This document shows, piece after piece, positions 45,335 to 58,491 of a stretch of DNA of 64,000 nt. Positions within the stretch are counted from its first letter, which is position 1. Each line of letters begins with the position of its first letter. The DNA is from AP-15 sp963762575. GTDB lineage: Bacteria > Pseudomonadota > Alphaproteobacteria > ATCC43930 > CGMCC-115725. The notes under the pieces were generated by a model that saw nothing but the letters and a program-made list of their open reading frames with translations, was not told where the DNA came from and ran no database searches. A program made the translations under genes and the position numbers. The stretch lies in the NCBI GenBank assembly GCA_963762575.1, contig CAVXLL010000001.1, positions 930,001 to 994,000 on the forward strand, written 5' to 3'.

Positions 45335-45494
45335 AAGACAATCGATTTACAGTCCGCCCCCGGACAGCATTTATGCAATGAGCGTCAGAGTTGCGTCCAG
45401 AATTTCTTTCTTCGCCGAAACTGCCTGGAATTCGCGTCTTCGCACAACCCGGGATACCCGGGAATCCGGCGAATCGGGGTGGTCAAAACAGGAT

Positions 45495-48170
<2,676 letters not shown>

Positions 48171-48370
48171 AGACAAATTCTGGCCCTCCGCGGCGGTCAT
48201 ACAAGGGGCATACAAGGGGCGAGCATTTAGCCCCGGCCATCGGCGTTTTGTACAGACCGAGCTGATTTGACGAAGCCGGATGGGCTGGTGGGGATGCGGT
48301 GCGGCGCGTTTAACGCGCGGTAAACGAACGACAGCTTAAGCTGAGCACCACCTCGCACGCGGTCGACACG

Positions 48371-49714
48371 GTGGAAGCGCACCAAGCATTCTTAGGGAAG
48401 GCGTCGAGCAAGCTGGCGTATCGCCTGGTGATCCCGATCGGTGCGGCGTGCCTCTATGCGATCATGGCGGGGCTCTGGCTCTCGGGGGCGCACTCTCTTT
48501 ATTTCAGTGCCCTGCGTGTGATCGGCGTCGAACCGTTCAGCTTTCCTTTTCTCGACACCCACGCCGTTCTGGCGGCCGCCGAATGCGCGCGACAGGGGAT
48601 CGAAGTTTATTTCTCCAATCCCTGTGACGCGCTGGGGCGCCCGCACGGCTATTCGCCGCTGTGGCTGGTGATCGTGCCGGGGTCTCTTGGGACTGGGGCG
48701 ACTGGGTGGGTGGGGGCGAGCCTCGACCTGCTGTTCCTTCTGTCATTGGCTGCCATGCTGCGCCCGCGCACCGCCAGGGAGCTGTTTATCCTCGGCGCGG
48801 CGGCGGTTTCGCCAATGACCATTTACGCTTTGGAACGCGCCAACAATGATCTCGTGGTGTTCCTGCTGGTGATCTTCGGTGCGATCCTCTTCACCGCACC
48901 CCGGCCCTTGCGGCTGTTCTCCTATGGGCTCTTCGTGGCCGCCGGCCTCCTCAAATACTATCCGCTCGTGCTGTTGATCCTTGTCGCACGCGAAAGGCGG
49001 CGGGAGGCGCTAGTCACCGCGGCCGCAGCCGGTTTCATGCTGATCTTGTTCGGCGTCGCGTTTTACCCGAAACTTAGAGCGGCGCTGGCGAGCATCCCTG
49101 CCGCAGCCTCTTATTTCACCGACGCCTTCTCCGCCCGAAACCTGCCGTTCGGGTTTGCGGAAGCCTTGGCCGGCAGCGTCTGGCGCACGCTGATCGCGAT
49201 GTCGCTACTGGGCGCGCTCTTGGGGCTGGCAGTTGCGCGAACGCTTCGCACGGTTCGGCTGCTCGGGCGCGAGCAACTCGACTGGGCCGCGGGCGAGGCG
49301 CAGTTTCTCGTCATCGGTGGCTTGTTGGTCGCGGCCTGCTTCTTCGCCGGCCAGAACGTCGGTTATCGTGGCATTTTTCTTCTTCCGGTGCTGTCCGGGC
49401 TCGTCTGCCTCCATCGCTCGGTCAAAGACCGAGAGGTGCGGCGGTTTTGCGGCCAGATGATCGCCGCGGTGCTCTTCGTCATGTGGGAGGAGTGCTTCCG
49501 CCGTGCCCTCCACGCCATTGTCTCCCCGGTCCCGGGCGAAGGGCTGAGCTCGCGGACCGAGGTGTTCTTTTGGATCGGCCGGGAGCTGGTGTGGTGGTGG
49601 CTCGTTGTCGGGCTCGCCGCACTTGTTTTGTCGTACCTTTGGCGATTGCCTTTGGCTGAGATGTTCGGAAGAGCTGGCCGAGATCCCGGCCCCTTCCCCA
49701 GCCTGACAGTCTAA
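48371..49714 (+). CDS. GT87/DUF2029-like polytopic membrane protein
   Basis: The 447-residue protein has about ten helices. It is a close paralogue of the gene at 305-1603, sharing P-F-L-D, L-E-R-A-N-N-D, L-L-K-Y-Y-P, A-R-N-L-P-F, Q-N-V-G-Y-R-G-I-F-L-L and M-W-E-E-C-F-R-R-A. It is distinct from the three GT87 genes at 16-20 kb. GTG 48371 was used as the start. A function in surface glycan synthesis is inferred. Its stop overlaps the DUF442 stop on the other strand. Confidence 0.7.
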   Translation: MEAHQAFLGKASSKLAYRLVIPIGAACLYAIMAGLWLSGAHSLYFSALRVIGVEPFSFPFLDTHAVLAAAECARQGIEVYFSNPCDALGRPHGYSPLWLVIVPGSLGTGATGWVGASLDLLFLLSLAAMLRPRTARELFILGAAAVSPMTIYALERANNDLVVFLLVIFGAILFTAPRPLRLFSYGLFVAAGLLKYYPLVLLILVARERRREALVTAAAAGFMLILFGVAFYPKLRAALASIPAAASYFTDAFSARNLPFGFAEALAGSVWRTLIAMSLLGALLGLAVARTLRTVRLLGREQLDWAAGEAQFLVIGGLLVAACFFAGQNVGYRGIFLLPVLSGLVCLHRSVKDREVRRFCGQMIAAVLFVMWEECFRRALHAIVSPVPGEGLSSRTEVFFWIGRELVWWWLVVGLAALVLSYLWRLPLAEMFGRAGRDPGPFPSLTV

Positions 49715-50139
49715 CGTAGCCGCGCTGCGACGGCCGGAAGACCGGCGATGTCGATGCCGTGCTGGGCGGCTTTGGAGATCAGCGGGAGCGCGTCGTCCCC
49801 CTCGCGCATGCGGGTCAAAGCCCACAGCAGCGCCGAGCGCGTTCCGCTGCGGCAATGCGCCACGACCGGCCCCGGTGCATCCCGCAACGCTGCGGCGAAG
49901 GCGTCGACATCGGCCCGCGACAATGTGGCGGCGGTGATCGGGATGTGGTGGTAGACGATCCCGAGCGCCTCGGCAGTGCGCGCCGCCTCGGCGGCCGGAA
50001 GCTGTCCGGGGTCTTCGCCATCGGGACGATTGTTGATGATCGTGCGCACGCCGGCCCCGGCGAGCGCATCGATGTCTGCCCGGTCGAGCCCGCCCGCGAC
50101 GCTCACTCCAGGGGCCAACGCAAACAGCTGGGCTGGCAT
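49711..50139 (-). CDS. TIGR01244/DUF442-type protein-tyrosine-phosphatase-like protein
   Basis: The 142-residue protein has the phosphatase-type P-loop V-A-H-C-R-S-G-T-R-S near residue 88, preceded by I-I-N-N-R-P-D-G-E. This DUF442 family is often fused to beta-lactamase-fold sulfur hydrolases (BlhA in Rhizobium); standalone forms may act in hydrogen sulfide or persulfide handling. ATG 50139 has GGAGGACGGGC upstream, stronger than the frame's earlier start. Confidence 0.8.
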   Translation of the reverse strand: MPAQLFALAPGVSVAGGLDRADIDALAGAGVRTIINNRPDGEDPGQLPAAEAARTAEALGIVYHHIPITAATLSRADVDAFAAALRDAPGPVVAHCRSGTRSALLWALTRMREGDDALPLISKAAQHGIDIAGLPAVAARLR

Positions 50140-50203
50140 GCCCGTCCTCCGCAATGATCTAGGCGCAGACTGGCAGCCCCAGGCGGCGGCGTCACCAATA
50201 AAA

Positions 50204-50677
50204 TCAGGCGGCGAATTGCGGCGGGCGCTGGACAAAATCGCCGGCTCGGATCCAGAACCGCTCCAGGCGGCGGAGCGCGGCGTTGGCCCCTTGCAGATCT
50301 TCGGCGCTGACGGCGGCTTGCGGCAGCATCCCGGCGTGGCGCCGATGCATCGCGGTCAGGCTGTCGCGCAACCTGATGCCCTTCTCGGTCAGGCGGACAT
50401 GGATCGAACGGCGATCGTGCAACGAGCGCTGCTGCGCCAGATACCCGTTCTCGACCATCTTTTTGACATTGTAGGAGACGTTCGAGCCGAGATAGCAGCC
50501 CCGCAACGTCAGCTCGCCGACTGTCATCTCGGCGTCGCCGATATTGAACAGCATCATTCCCTGGACGTTGTTGATGTCGTAAATCCCGAGCCCTTCGAGC
50601 TCAAGCTTTACGACCTCTAGAAAATGACGATGGAGTCGCTCGACGAGCGAAATCACCTCAAGATACGCGGTATTCAT
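50204..50677 (-). CDS. MarR-family transcriptional regulator (LdtR-like)
   Basis: The 157-residue winged-helix protein has the DNA-binding core M-T-V-G-E-L-T-L-R-G-C-Y-L-G-S-N-V-S-Y-N, with a conserved cysteine, then D-R-R-S-I-H-V-R-L-T-E-K-G, the MarR wing. The region matches LdtR, which controls stress and cell-envelope genes in Rhizobiales. Its targets here are unknown. It is divergent from none of its neighbours and stands alone with a 60-base gap on one side. Confidence 0.8.
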   Translation of the reverse strand: MNTAYLEVISLVERLHRHFLEVVKLELEGLGIYDINNVQGMMLFNIGDAEMTVGELTLRGCYLGSNVSYNVKKMVENGYLAQQRSLHDRRSIHVRLTEKGIRLRDSLTAMHRRHAGMLPQAAVSAEDLQGANAALRRLERFWIRAGDFVQRPPQFAA

Positions 50678-50737
50678 CCGAGCCTCGCTTGCCGCGATAA
50701 AGCGGTAATCTTACCGCCGGTTTGTAAATTTATCGTT

Positions 50738-51637
50738 TCAAATTTTACGGTCGGATTTGCCGATTAAACGATAGATCCCGGAAAAATCGAGACCTCCGGC
50801 ACCCTCATCGACAAACAACTGGTAAAGACTGGCGGCGGCTGCGCCGAGGGGGGTAGCCGTCGCGGTTGTCCCTGCCGCCTGCTGCGCGAGCCGCAAGTCC
50901 TTCAACATCATCGCCGCGGTGAAGCCGGGTGCGTAGTCGCGGTTCGCCGGGGATGCCGGAACCGGTCCCGGCACCGGGCAATAGCTGCTCAGGGCCCAGC
51001 ATTGCCCGGATGATTTGGAGCTGATGTCGAACAAGGTCTGCGCCTCGAGCCCGAGCCGCTCGGCAAGCGAAAACGCCTCGCAAACCGCGATCATCGAGAC
51101 GCCGAGGATCATGTTGTTGCAGATCTTGGCGGCCTGGCCGTTGCCGGCCGGGCCGGCATGCACGATCGTCCGGCCCATTGCTGCCAATGCCGGCTGGGCG
51201 CGGGCGAAGATTTCGGCCTCGCCGCCGACCATGAAAGTAAGGCTCGCCGCTTCCGCCCCGGCGACCCCGCCCGAGACCGGGGCGTCGAGCATGTCGAAGC
51301 CCGCCCCTTTCGCCGCCGCCGCCACCGCCCGCGCGGTCTCGACATCGATCGTCGAGCAGTCGATCAGCAATGCGCCGCGGCGGGCGCGGGCAAGAACGCC
51401 GCCCTCCTCTAGATAGACGGAGCGCACCTGTGGCCCGGCGGGAAGCATGGTTACCACGATGTCTCCCGCGGCGGCCGCCTCGGCAGCTGATGCGGCCGCG
51501 TGGCCGCCCTTCGTTGCCAACTCCTTTATAACTTTCGGCACAAGATCGAACCCGGTCACCTGATGCCCCGCCTTGAGGAGATTGGCCGCCATCGGGCCCC
51601 CCATATTGCCGAGCCCGATAAACCCGATCGTCGCCAT
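50738..51637 (-). CDS. mmsB: 3-hydroxyisobutyrate dehydrogenase
   Basis: The 299-residue beta-hydroxyacid dehydrogenase has I-G-F-I-G-L-G-N-M-G-G-P-M-A (NAD site), D-A-P-V-S-G-G near 120 and the catalytic lysine in G-x-G-Q-A-A-K-I-C-N-N-M near 170. It oxidises 3-hydroxyisobutyrate in valine breakdown. GGAAGG abuts the ATG at 51643 but is six bases from the ATG at 51637, so the latter is the start. It sits directly before the branched-chain amino acid transporter, matching a valine-use role. Confidence 0.85.
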   Translation of the reverse strand: MATIGFIGLGNMGGPMAANLLKAGHQVTGFDLVPKVIKELATKGGHAAASAAEAAAAGDIVVTMLPAGPQVRSVYLEEGGVLARARRGALLIDCSTIDVETARAVAAAAKGAGFDMLDAPVSGGVAGAEAASLTFMVGGEAEIFARAQPALAAMGRTIVHAGPAGNGQAAKICNNMILGVSMIAVCEAFSLAERLGLEAQTLFDISSKSSGQCWALSSYCPVPGPVPASPANRDYAPGFTAAMMLKDLRLAQQAAGTTATATPLGAAAASLYQLFVDEGAGGLDFSGIYRLIGKSDRKI

Positions 51638-51653
51638 GCTCATCCTTCCAGTT

Positions 51654-51682
51654 TCGTCATCCCGCTCTCGCGGGAATGACGA
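51654..51682. repeat. palindromic repeat between mmsB and livK
   Basis: TCGTCATCCCGC (51654-51665), a TCTC loop, and GCGGGAATGACGA (51670-51682) form a near-perfect hairpin. The core TCATCCCGC...GCGGGAATGA is a variant of the element in livG-livF at 53615-53690. Confidence 0.45.
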
Positions 51683-51723
51683 GCCAGAGCATAGGGCTAC
51701 AATTTCTCAAATTATTTCGGCGT

Positions 51724-52837
51724 CTACAATTCGGCGTAGGTGCCGTTTTTCCAGATGTAGAAGACGTATTTCGGGTCAGTGATGTCGCCCTTCTTGTCCC
51801 AGGTCAGGGGGCCGACAACCGTCTGAGCGGTCATCGTGTGGAGCGCCTTCGACAGATCGTCTACTTTGACCGACTTGGCCTTTTCCGCGGCTTGGGCGAA
51901 CGCCTGGATCGCGGCATAAGTGTAGAGCGTGTACCCTTCGGGGTTGTACCCTTCGGCTGTAAACTTGTCGACGACGGCCTTCGCGGCCGGGACCTTGCGG
52001 GGGTCGGGCGGGAAGGTCATCAGAGTTCCTTCGCCCGCCGGTCCGGTGATCTTCCAGAACTCCTCGGTGACGAGCGCGTCAGCGCCGATGAACTGCGCCT
52101 TCAAACCCTGGTCGTGCGCCTGGCGCACGATCAGCCCGCCTTCGGTCTGATAACCGCCGAAATAGATCACATCGATATTCGCTTGCTTCATCTTGCTGAT
52201 CAGCGCGGTGAAGTCTTTGTCGCCTTGGGTGATCGCCTCGTACATAGTATCCTTGAGACCGGCCTTGTTCATCGCCTTCATCGTCTCGTCGGCGATGCCC
52301 TTGCCGTAAGCGGTCTTGTCGTGGACGATCGCGACGTGTTTTCCCTTGTAGTGATCGGCGAGGTACTTGCCGGCGACGGCGCCCTGCGCGTCGTCGCGCC
52401 CGCAAACCCGGAAGACGTTGTTCCATCCTTTCTTCGCGGCATCGTCGGTCAACGCCGGATTGGTCGAGGCCGGCGTGATTTGCAAGAACTCCCGCTTCAT
52501 TATAGACCGAGGAGGCCGGGATCGATGCCGATGAGCAGTAATGCCCGTCGACAAACACGACGCCCTTTCCGACAACTTCGTTGGCCGCGGCCACCGCCTG
52601 CTTCGGATCGCAAGCGTCGTCGGCCAGGATCATTTCGAGCTTCTTACCGAGCACGCCGCCCTTGGCGTTGATATCGGCGACCGCCATCTCGGCGCCGCGC
52701 TTCATCTGTTCTCCGATAACGGCATTCGAGCCGGTGATCGGGCCGATCACTGCAATCGGAATGTTCTGTGCGTTGGCGACTGCGCCGGTCAACACAAAAG
52801 CCGCCGCCAAGACGACGGGTCGGATGAAGCACTTCAT
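51724..52837 (-). CDS. livK: branched-chain amino acid ABC transporter, periplasmic binding protein (frameshifted)
   Basis: The signal peptide ends A-N-A-Q and is followed by I-P-I-A-V-I-G-P-I-T-G-S-N-A and G-G-V-L-G-K-K-L-E. After an extra T near 52486 the second half continues in another frame with L-Q-I-T-P-A-S-T-N-P and A-Y-G-K-G-I-A-D-E-T. Together they give about 370 residues, normal for LivK/LivJ. Ligand-binding S-S-A-S-I-P falls in the first half. AGGAGG precedes ATG 52837. It binds Leu, Ile, Val or a relative; the ligand is unresolved. Confidence 0.85.
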
Positions 52838-52885
52838 GAAACCTCCTGACATATGACGTTTGGTAAACTGTAACACGCCGGGGGC

Positions 52886-53599
52886 TCAGTGCCGACCTCC
52901 TTCGAGATAGGCCGCTCGCACCTCGGGGTCGGCCAGCAGCTCCGCTCCGGTGCCGCTGAGCGTGATCCGCCCGGTCTGCATCACATAACCGCGATGGGCC
53001 AGCCGCAGCGCATGATGGGCATTCTGCTCGACGAGGAGAACGGTCATGTTCTGCCGCTCGTTGATCTCGCCGATCACCCCGAAGATCTGTTTGACGATCA
53101 GCGGGGCCAAACCGAGCGACGGCTCGTCGAGCAGCAGGAGGCGCGGCCGGCTCATCAACGCCCGCCCGATCGCCAACATCTGCTGCTCGCCGCCCGACAA
53201 GGTGCCGCCGCGCTGCGGCTGCCGCTGCTGCAAGATCGGAAACAACCCGAATACCCGGGCGAGGTCCTCGTCGAAGCAAGCGGGGTCGGCGGAAGCCGCG
53301 CCCATCTGCAGATTTTCGAGCACGGTCATGCGCGGAAAAATTCGCCGACCTTCCGGCACCTGGGCGATCCCGCGCCGGACGATCTCGAATGTTTCGAGCC
53401 GGGTGATGTCTCGCCCGTCGAACACAACCCGGCCGCGGGCAGCGCGCGGCCGGCCGCAGACCGTCATCAGGAGGGTCGATTTGCCGGCGCCGTTGGCGCC
53501 GATCAAAGCCACGATCTCGCCGGCGCCGACCTCGAGATCAATCCCTCGTAGCGCTTCGATATTGCCGTAAAAAGCATGAACCCCGGAGATCGCGAGCAT
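52886..53599 (-). CDS. livF: branched-chain amino acid ABC transporter ATPase LivF
   Basis: The 237-residue ABC ATPase has Walker A G-A-N-G-A-G-K-S-T, signature L-S-G-G-E-Q-Q-M and Walker B L-L-L-L-D-E-P-S. LivF-type proteins carry the short G-Y-V-M-Q-T-G-R end seen here. It lies 48 bases before livK and 15 bases after livG, with palindromic repeat DNA on the livG side. Confidence 0.93.
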   Translation of the reverse strand: MLAISGVHAFYGNIEALRGIDLEVGAGEIVALIGANGAGKSTLLMTVCGRPRAARGRVVFDGRDITRLETFEIVRRGIAQVPEGRRIFPRMTVLENLQMGAASADPACFDEDLARVFGLFPILQQRQPQRGGTLSGGEQQMLAIGRALMSRPRLLLLDEPSLGLAPLIVKQIFGVIGEINERQNMTVLLVEQNAHHALRLAHRGYVMQTGRITLSGTGAELLADPEVRAAYLEGGRH

Positions 53600-53614
53600 C
53601 GGGGCGTGATTTCG

Positions 53615-53700
53615 TCATTCCCGCGAAAGCGGGAATCCAGGGCGGCCCATCGAGGCGCTTGGCTCCTGGACCCCCGCTTTCGCGGGGGCGACAATGAATA
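53615..53700. repeat. extragenic palindromic element read as the livG C-terminus
   Basis: Arms CCCGCGAAAGCGGGAATCCAG (53622-53642 region) and CTGGACCCCCGCTTTCGCGGG (53669-53690 region) form a long imperfect hairpin. It overlaps the end of livG and ends 15 bases before the livF start. The same motif family occurs at 51654-51682. It probably affects mRNA stability. Confidence 0.6.
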
Positions 53701-54532
53701 GTTGCTCATCACTCCCGTTCTCGACGTCGTCCTCGCCGAGATAGGCCTTGATCACTTCGGGGTCGGAGCGGATTTGGGCCGGAGTGCCGTCGGCGATCTT
53801 ACGGCCGTAGTCGAGCACGATCACGTGATCCGAAATGCCCATCACGACGCTCATGTCATGCTCGATCAGCAGGATCCCGATCTGCTCCTCGTCGCGCACG
53901 CCGAGCAACAGATCGTTGAGCTCGGCGGATTCGCGCGGATTGAGACCGGCGGCGGGCTCGTCGAGACACAACAGGGCGGGGCCGGTGCACAATGCACGGG
54001 CGATCTCCAGCCGGCGTTGCGCACCGTAGGGCAGCGCCGCCGCCAGCCAATCGGCGCGGTCGGTAAGGCCGATCCGGTCGAGCCAGTGTCGGGCGCGCTC
54101 GACGGCAGCCCGCTCCGCAGCGCGGTGATGCGACAGGCCGAAGAGCCCGGCCAGCGAAAAGACGCTCGCCTTCATCAGCGGGTTGTGCTGAGCGACCATC
54201 AGGTTTTCGAGAACGGTCATCCCGGCGAACAGCCGGATGTTTTGAAACGTGCGGGCAACGCCGGCGCGGCGCGCGATCCGGAACCCCTCGATGCGCTCGA
54301 GCCGCAAAATCTCACCGCCTTTGTGCATTGCGAGGCGCCCGGCACTCGGCCGGTAGAAGCCGGTCAGGCAGTTGAAGACGGTAGTCTTGCCGGCGCCATT
54401 CGGCCCAATAATAGCGGTGATCTGATTGCGATAGGCCATGAATGAGACATCGTCGACTGCGACCAGCCCGCCGAAACGCATCGTCAGATGTTCGACCGCG
54501 AGCAGTGGAGCTTGGGCCTCGGCGCCGGTCAT
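53615..54532 (-). CDS. livG: branched-chain amino acid ABC transporter ATPase LivG, with repeat-derived C-terminus
   Basis: The 305-residue ABC ATPase has G-P-N-G-A-G-K-T-T, an atypical signature region A-L-P-Y-G-A-Q-R-R-L-E, and L-C-L-D-E-P-A-A-G-L-N, all LivG-like. The normal end is near Y-L-G-E-D-D. It is followed by about 35 extra residues (I-V-A-P-A-K-A-G-V-Q-E, then G-F-P-L-S-R-E) that come from reading an extragenic palindrome at 53615-53690. ATG 54532 overlaps the livM stop. Confidence 0.9.
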   Translation of the reverse strand: MTGAEAQAPLLAVEHLTMRFGGLVAVDDVSFMAYRNQITAIIGPNGAGKTTVFNCLTGFYRPSAGRLAMHKGGEILRLERIEGFRIARRAGVARTFQNIRLFAGMTVLENLMVAQHNPLMKASVFSLAGLFGLSHHRAAERAAVERARHWLDRIGLTDRADWLAAALPYGAQRRLEIARALCTGPALLCLDEPAAGLNPRESAELNDLLLGVRDEEQIGILLIEHDMSVVMGISDHVIVLDYGRKIADGTPAQIRSDPEVIKAYLGEDDVENGSDEQLFIVAPAKAGVQEPSASMGRPGFPLSRE

Positions 54533-55847
54533 CGCGTCGCAGGCTGCGGGCCGAGGCGCAAGGTCGGCTCGCGATGCGATATCAGGCCGCGCGGCCGCCA
54601 CACCATCACGCCGACCATGGCCGCGCCAAAGATCAGCATGCGGAACTCGGCAAAGGCGCGACCGAATTCCGGCAGGGTGACGAGCAGGATCGCGGCCAGC
54701 ACGACCCCCATCTGGCTCCCCATCCCGCCGAGCACGACGATTGCCAGGATTGTCGCCAACTCGATGAAGGTGAAGCTCTCGGGACTGATGAAGCCTTGGC
54801 GGGTCGCGAAAAAGCAGCCGGCGAGGCCGCCGAACATGGCGCCGATCGCAAAGGCGGACAACTTGACGGTCGTCGGATTGATGCCAAGCGCACGACAGGC
54901 CACCTCGTCCTCGCGCAAGGCCTCCCACGCGCGGCCAATCGGTAATTTGCGGATCCGCAGGGTGAAAGCGTTGGTCACCAGCGCCATTGCCAGGATCACG
55001 AAATACAGAAAGATGACGCGCTGATCGGGCGAGAATTCGAGCCCGAAGAATTGATGAAAGGTGGTGACCCCTTCAGGCGCCGAGCGGGCGAATGGCAAAC
55101 CGAAGAAGGATGGCCGCGGGACGTCCGAGATGCCGTTCGGGCCGCCGGTGAGCGTAGCCCAATTCAACAGCACGATGCGGATTATCTCGCCAAAGCCGAG
55201 CGTGACAATTGCGAGATAGTCGCCGCGCAGGCGCAATACCGGAAAACCGAGGATGATCCCGAAGCTCGCCGCCACCAGCCCCGAAAACGGCAACGCTTCC
55301 CAAAAGCTGAAACCCCAGTCGCGCGCCAGCAGCGCAAAGGTATAGGCGCCGACCGCGTAAAATGCGACGTAGCCGAGGTCGAGCAGTCCGGCAAGGCCGA
55401 CGACGACATTGAGACCCCAGCCGAGCATCACATAAATCAGCACGGTTGTGCCGAGATCGATCAGATAGCGCGACGAGAACGGCAGGAACGGCAAGGCGAC
55501 AGCACACGCGATGCCGGCAAGGGTGATCGGCAGGACCCGCCGACGGCCCCAGGCGGCGAGGAAAGTGAAGACCCTTCCCCTGCCCGTGGGCCGGGCGCGA
55601 TAGAGCTGCCGAAACAGGCGCAACGCGAGGCGGCCAGCAAATACCGCCGCGCCGGCAACCACGACCCAATCGAAATGGGTGCGGATACCGAGCGCGCCAC
55701 CGCCGACATCGTAGGTTTGCAGGCCTACCAACGGCAGAGCGAGAAGGACTGCGACCAATGCTGCAAGAATGGCGTCCTTGAGAAGTGGAGCCCAGAAGAC
55801 CGGCGGTTTAGCTGCGTTGTCGACGGCGAGCCCTGAGGCAGCCGTCA

Positions 55848-55848
<1 letters not shown>
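54529..55848 (-). CDS. livM: branched-chain amino acid ABC transporter permease LivM
   Basis: The 439-residue permease has ten or more helices and the LivM hallmarks: G-L-A-G-L-L-D-L-G-Y-V-A-F-Y-A-V-G-A-Y near residue 160, G-D-Y-L-A-I-V-T-L-G-F-G-E-I near 225, and G-R-A-W-E-A-L-R-E-D-E near 320 (coupling loop). An N-terminal extension of about 110 residues has two helices. ATG 55848 is the start; the longer frame upstream is the livH shadow. Confidence 0.9.
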
Positions 55849-56762
<914 letters not shown>

Positions 56763-56884
56763 CCGCCCGCGTGTTCCGCCGCCCGGTTCGGCGGACGTTA
56801 GGCGCAACTGTTCGCCGCCCGCAAGCCAGCATCGGGGATTATATGTTAAGACAGATCGCGCCGCTCACGCCGCCGAGGTCCGCA

Positions 56885-58102
56885 ATGCCCGACGATACCG
56901 TTTCCGCACGTCCCTCGCCTGCTTCGGACGAGAGCCGTTTTGATTGGACCGACCCGCTGCTGCTCGACGAAGCGCTGAGCGAGGAGGAGCGGATGGTGCG
57001 CGACAGCGCGCACGCCTATTGTCAGGAGAAGCTCTTTCCGCGGGTGCTCGAAGCCAACCGGCACGAGCATTTCGACCGCGAGATCATGAACGAGATGGGG
57101 GCGCTCGGCTTTCTCGGCTCGACGATCGAGGGCTATGGCTGCGCCGGGGTGAAGTATGTCTCCTACGGGCTGATCGCCCGCGAGGTCGAGCGGGTCGACA
57201 GCGGGTACCGCTCGGCCATGAGCGTCCAGTCGAGCCTCGTCATGCACCCGATCCATCAGTTCGGCACCGAGGCGCAGCGACAGAAGTATCTCCCAAAGCT
57301 CGGATCGGGTGAGTGGGTCGGCTGCTTTGGCTTAACCGAGCCCGATCACGGGTCCGACCCCGCCGGCATGACCACCCGCGCGGTAGCAACGTCCGGCGGC
57401 TACCGGCTGCGCGGCGCCAAGATGTGGATCACCAATTCGCCGATCGCCGATGTCTTCGTCGTGTGGGCCAAAACCGAGGATGATGTCATCCGCGGCTTTA
57501 TCCTGGAAAAGGGCATGAAGGGGCTCAGCGCCCCAAAGATCGAGGGCAAGTTCAGCCTGCGCGCGTCCATCACCGGCGAGATCGTAATGGACGAGGTATT
57601 CGTCCCGGCAGAGAACCTGCTGCCGGGCGTCAGCGGGTTGCGCGGCCCGTTCTCCTGTCTCAACAGTGCCCGCTACGGGATCGCCTGGGGCTCGCTCGGC
57701 GCCGCCGAGTTCTGCTGGCATGCCGCTCGGAATTACACACTCGATCGCCGGCAGTTCGGGCGCCCGCTCGCCGCCAACCAGCTGATCCAGAAAAAGCTCG
57801 TCGACATGCAGACCGAAATAACTCTCGGCCTGCACGCTTGCCTGCGGCTCGGGCGGCTCAAAGACGGCGGGCGCGACACGCCCGAAATGGTCTCGCTCTT
57901 GAAGCGCAACAATTGCGGCAAGGCGCTCGACATCGCCCGAACCGCCCGCGACATGCACGGCGGCAACGGCATCGCCGACGAATACCACGTGATTCGCCAC
58001 GTGATGAATTTGGAGGCGGTCAACACCTATGAAGGCACCCACGACATCCACGCCTTGATCTTGGGCCGTGCTCAGACCGGGATCGCCGCCTTCGCGGGTT
58101 AA
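56885..58102 (+). CDS. gcdH: glutaryl-CoA dehydrogenase (acyl-CoA dehydrogenase family)
   Basis: The 405-residue flavoprotein has the N-terminal domain L-L-L-D-E-A-L-S-E-E-E, the F-G-L-T-E-P-D-H-G-S-D flavin block near 165, and the catalytic Glu in N-T-Y-E-G-T-H-D-I-H-A-L-I-L-G near 380. That last block is diagnostic of glutaryl-CoA dehydrogenase in the lysine/tryptophan pathway. GAGG precedes ATG 56885; ATG 56843 is an alternative. It lies divergent from the liv genes. Confidence 0.92.
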   Translation: MPDDTVSARPSPASDESRFDWTDPLLLDEALSEEERMVRDSAHAYCQEKLFPRVLEANRHEHFDREIMNEMGALGFLGSTIEGYGCAGVKYVSYGLIAREVERVDSGYRSAMSVQSSLVMHPIHQFGTEAQRQKYLPKLGSGEWVGCFGLTEPDHGSDPAGMTTRAVATSGGYRLRGAKMWITNSPIADVFVVWAKTEDDVIRGFILEKGMKGLSAPKIEGKFSLRASITGEIVMDEVFVPAENLLPGVSGLRGPFSCLNSARYGIAWGSLGAAEFCWHAARNYTLDRRQFGRPLAANQLIQKKLVDMQTEITLGLHACLRLGRLKDGGRDTPEMVSLLKRNNCGKALDIARTARDMHGGNGIADEYHVIRHVMNLEAVNTYEGTHDIHALILGRAQTGIAAFAG

Positions 58103-58143
58103 CCCCTAAGTCCAACCCTCCCCTCCGGCAAGGAAATAAGGCC

Positions 58144-58485
58144 ATGTCCGTCACAATGTACCATAACCCGCGCTGCAACACTTCGCGCAAGACCTTGGCG
58201 CTGCTGCGCGAAAAAGGCGTCGAGCCCGAGATCGTCGAATATCTGAAGACGCCCTATACGGCGACCCAGCTGAAGCACCTTCTCAGTCAGCTGAAATTGC
58301 CGGCGAGTTCGCTTGTCCGCAAAAAGGAGGCCGCGGCCGCGGACATCGATCCGAAGAGCTTGCCGGAAGAGGAGCTGATAGCGGCGATGGTCAAGAACCC
58401 GATCCTTGTGGAGCGGCCGATCGTCGTCTCCGACGGCAAGGCTGCACTGGGGCGGCCGCCGGAGGCCGTCCTTTCGGTGCTCTAG
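58144..58485 (+). CDS. arsC: ArsC-family glutaredoxin-dependent arsenate reductase-like protein
   Basis: The 113-residue protein has the C-N-T-S-R-K loop near residue 11, Y-L-K-T-P-Y near 33, and P-I-L-V-E-R-P-I-V-V near 90 with the conserved Arg residues. It fits E. coli-type ArsC/YffB size and motifs. A ribosome site AAGGAAATAAGG precedes it. No other ars gene is present, so a YffB-like role is also possible. Confidence 0.82.
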   Translation: MSVTMYHNPRCNTSRKTLALLREKGVEPEIVEYLKTPYTATQLKHLLSQLKLPASSLVRKKEAAAADIDPKSLPEEELIAAMVKNPILVERPIVVSDGKAALGRPPEAVLSVL

Positions 58486-58491
58486 CCCCGC

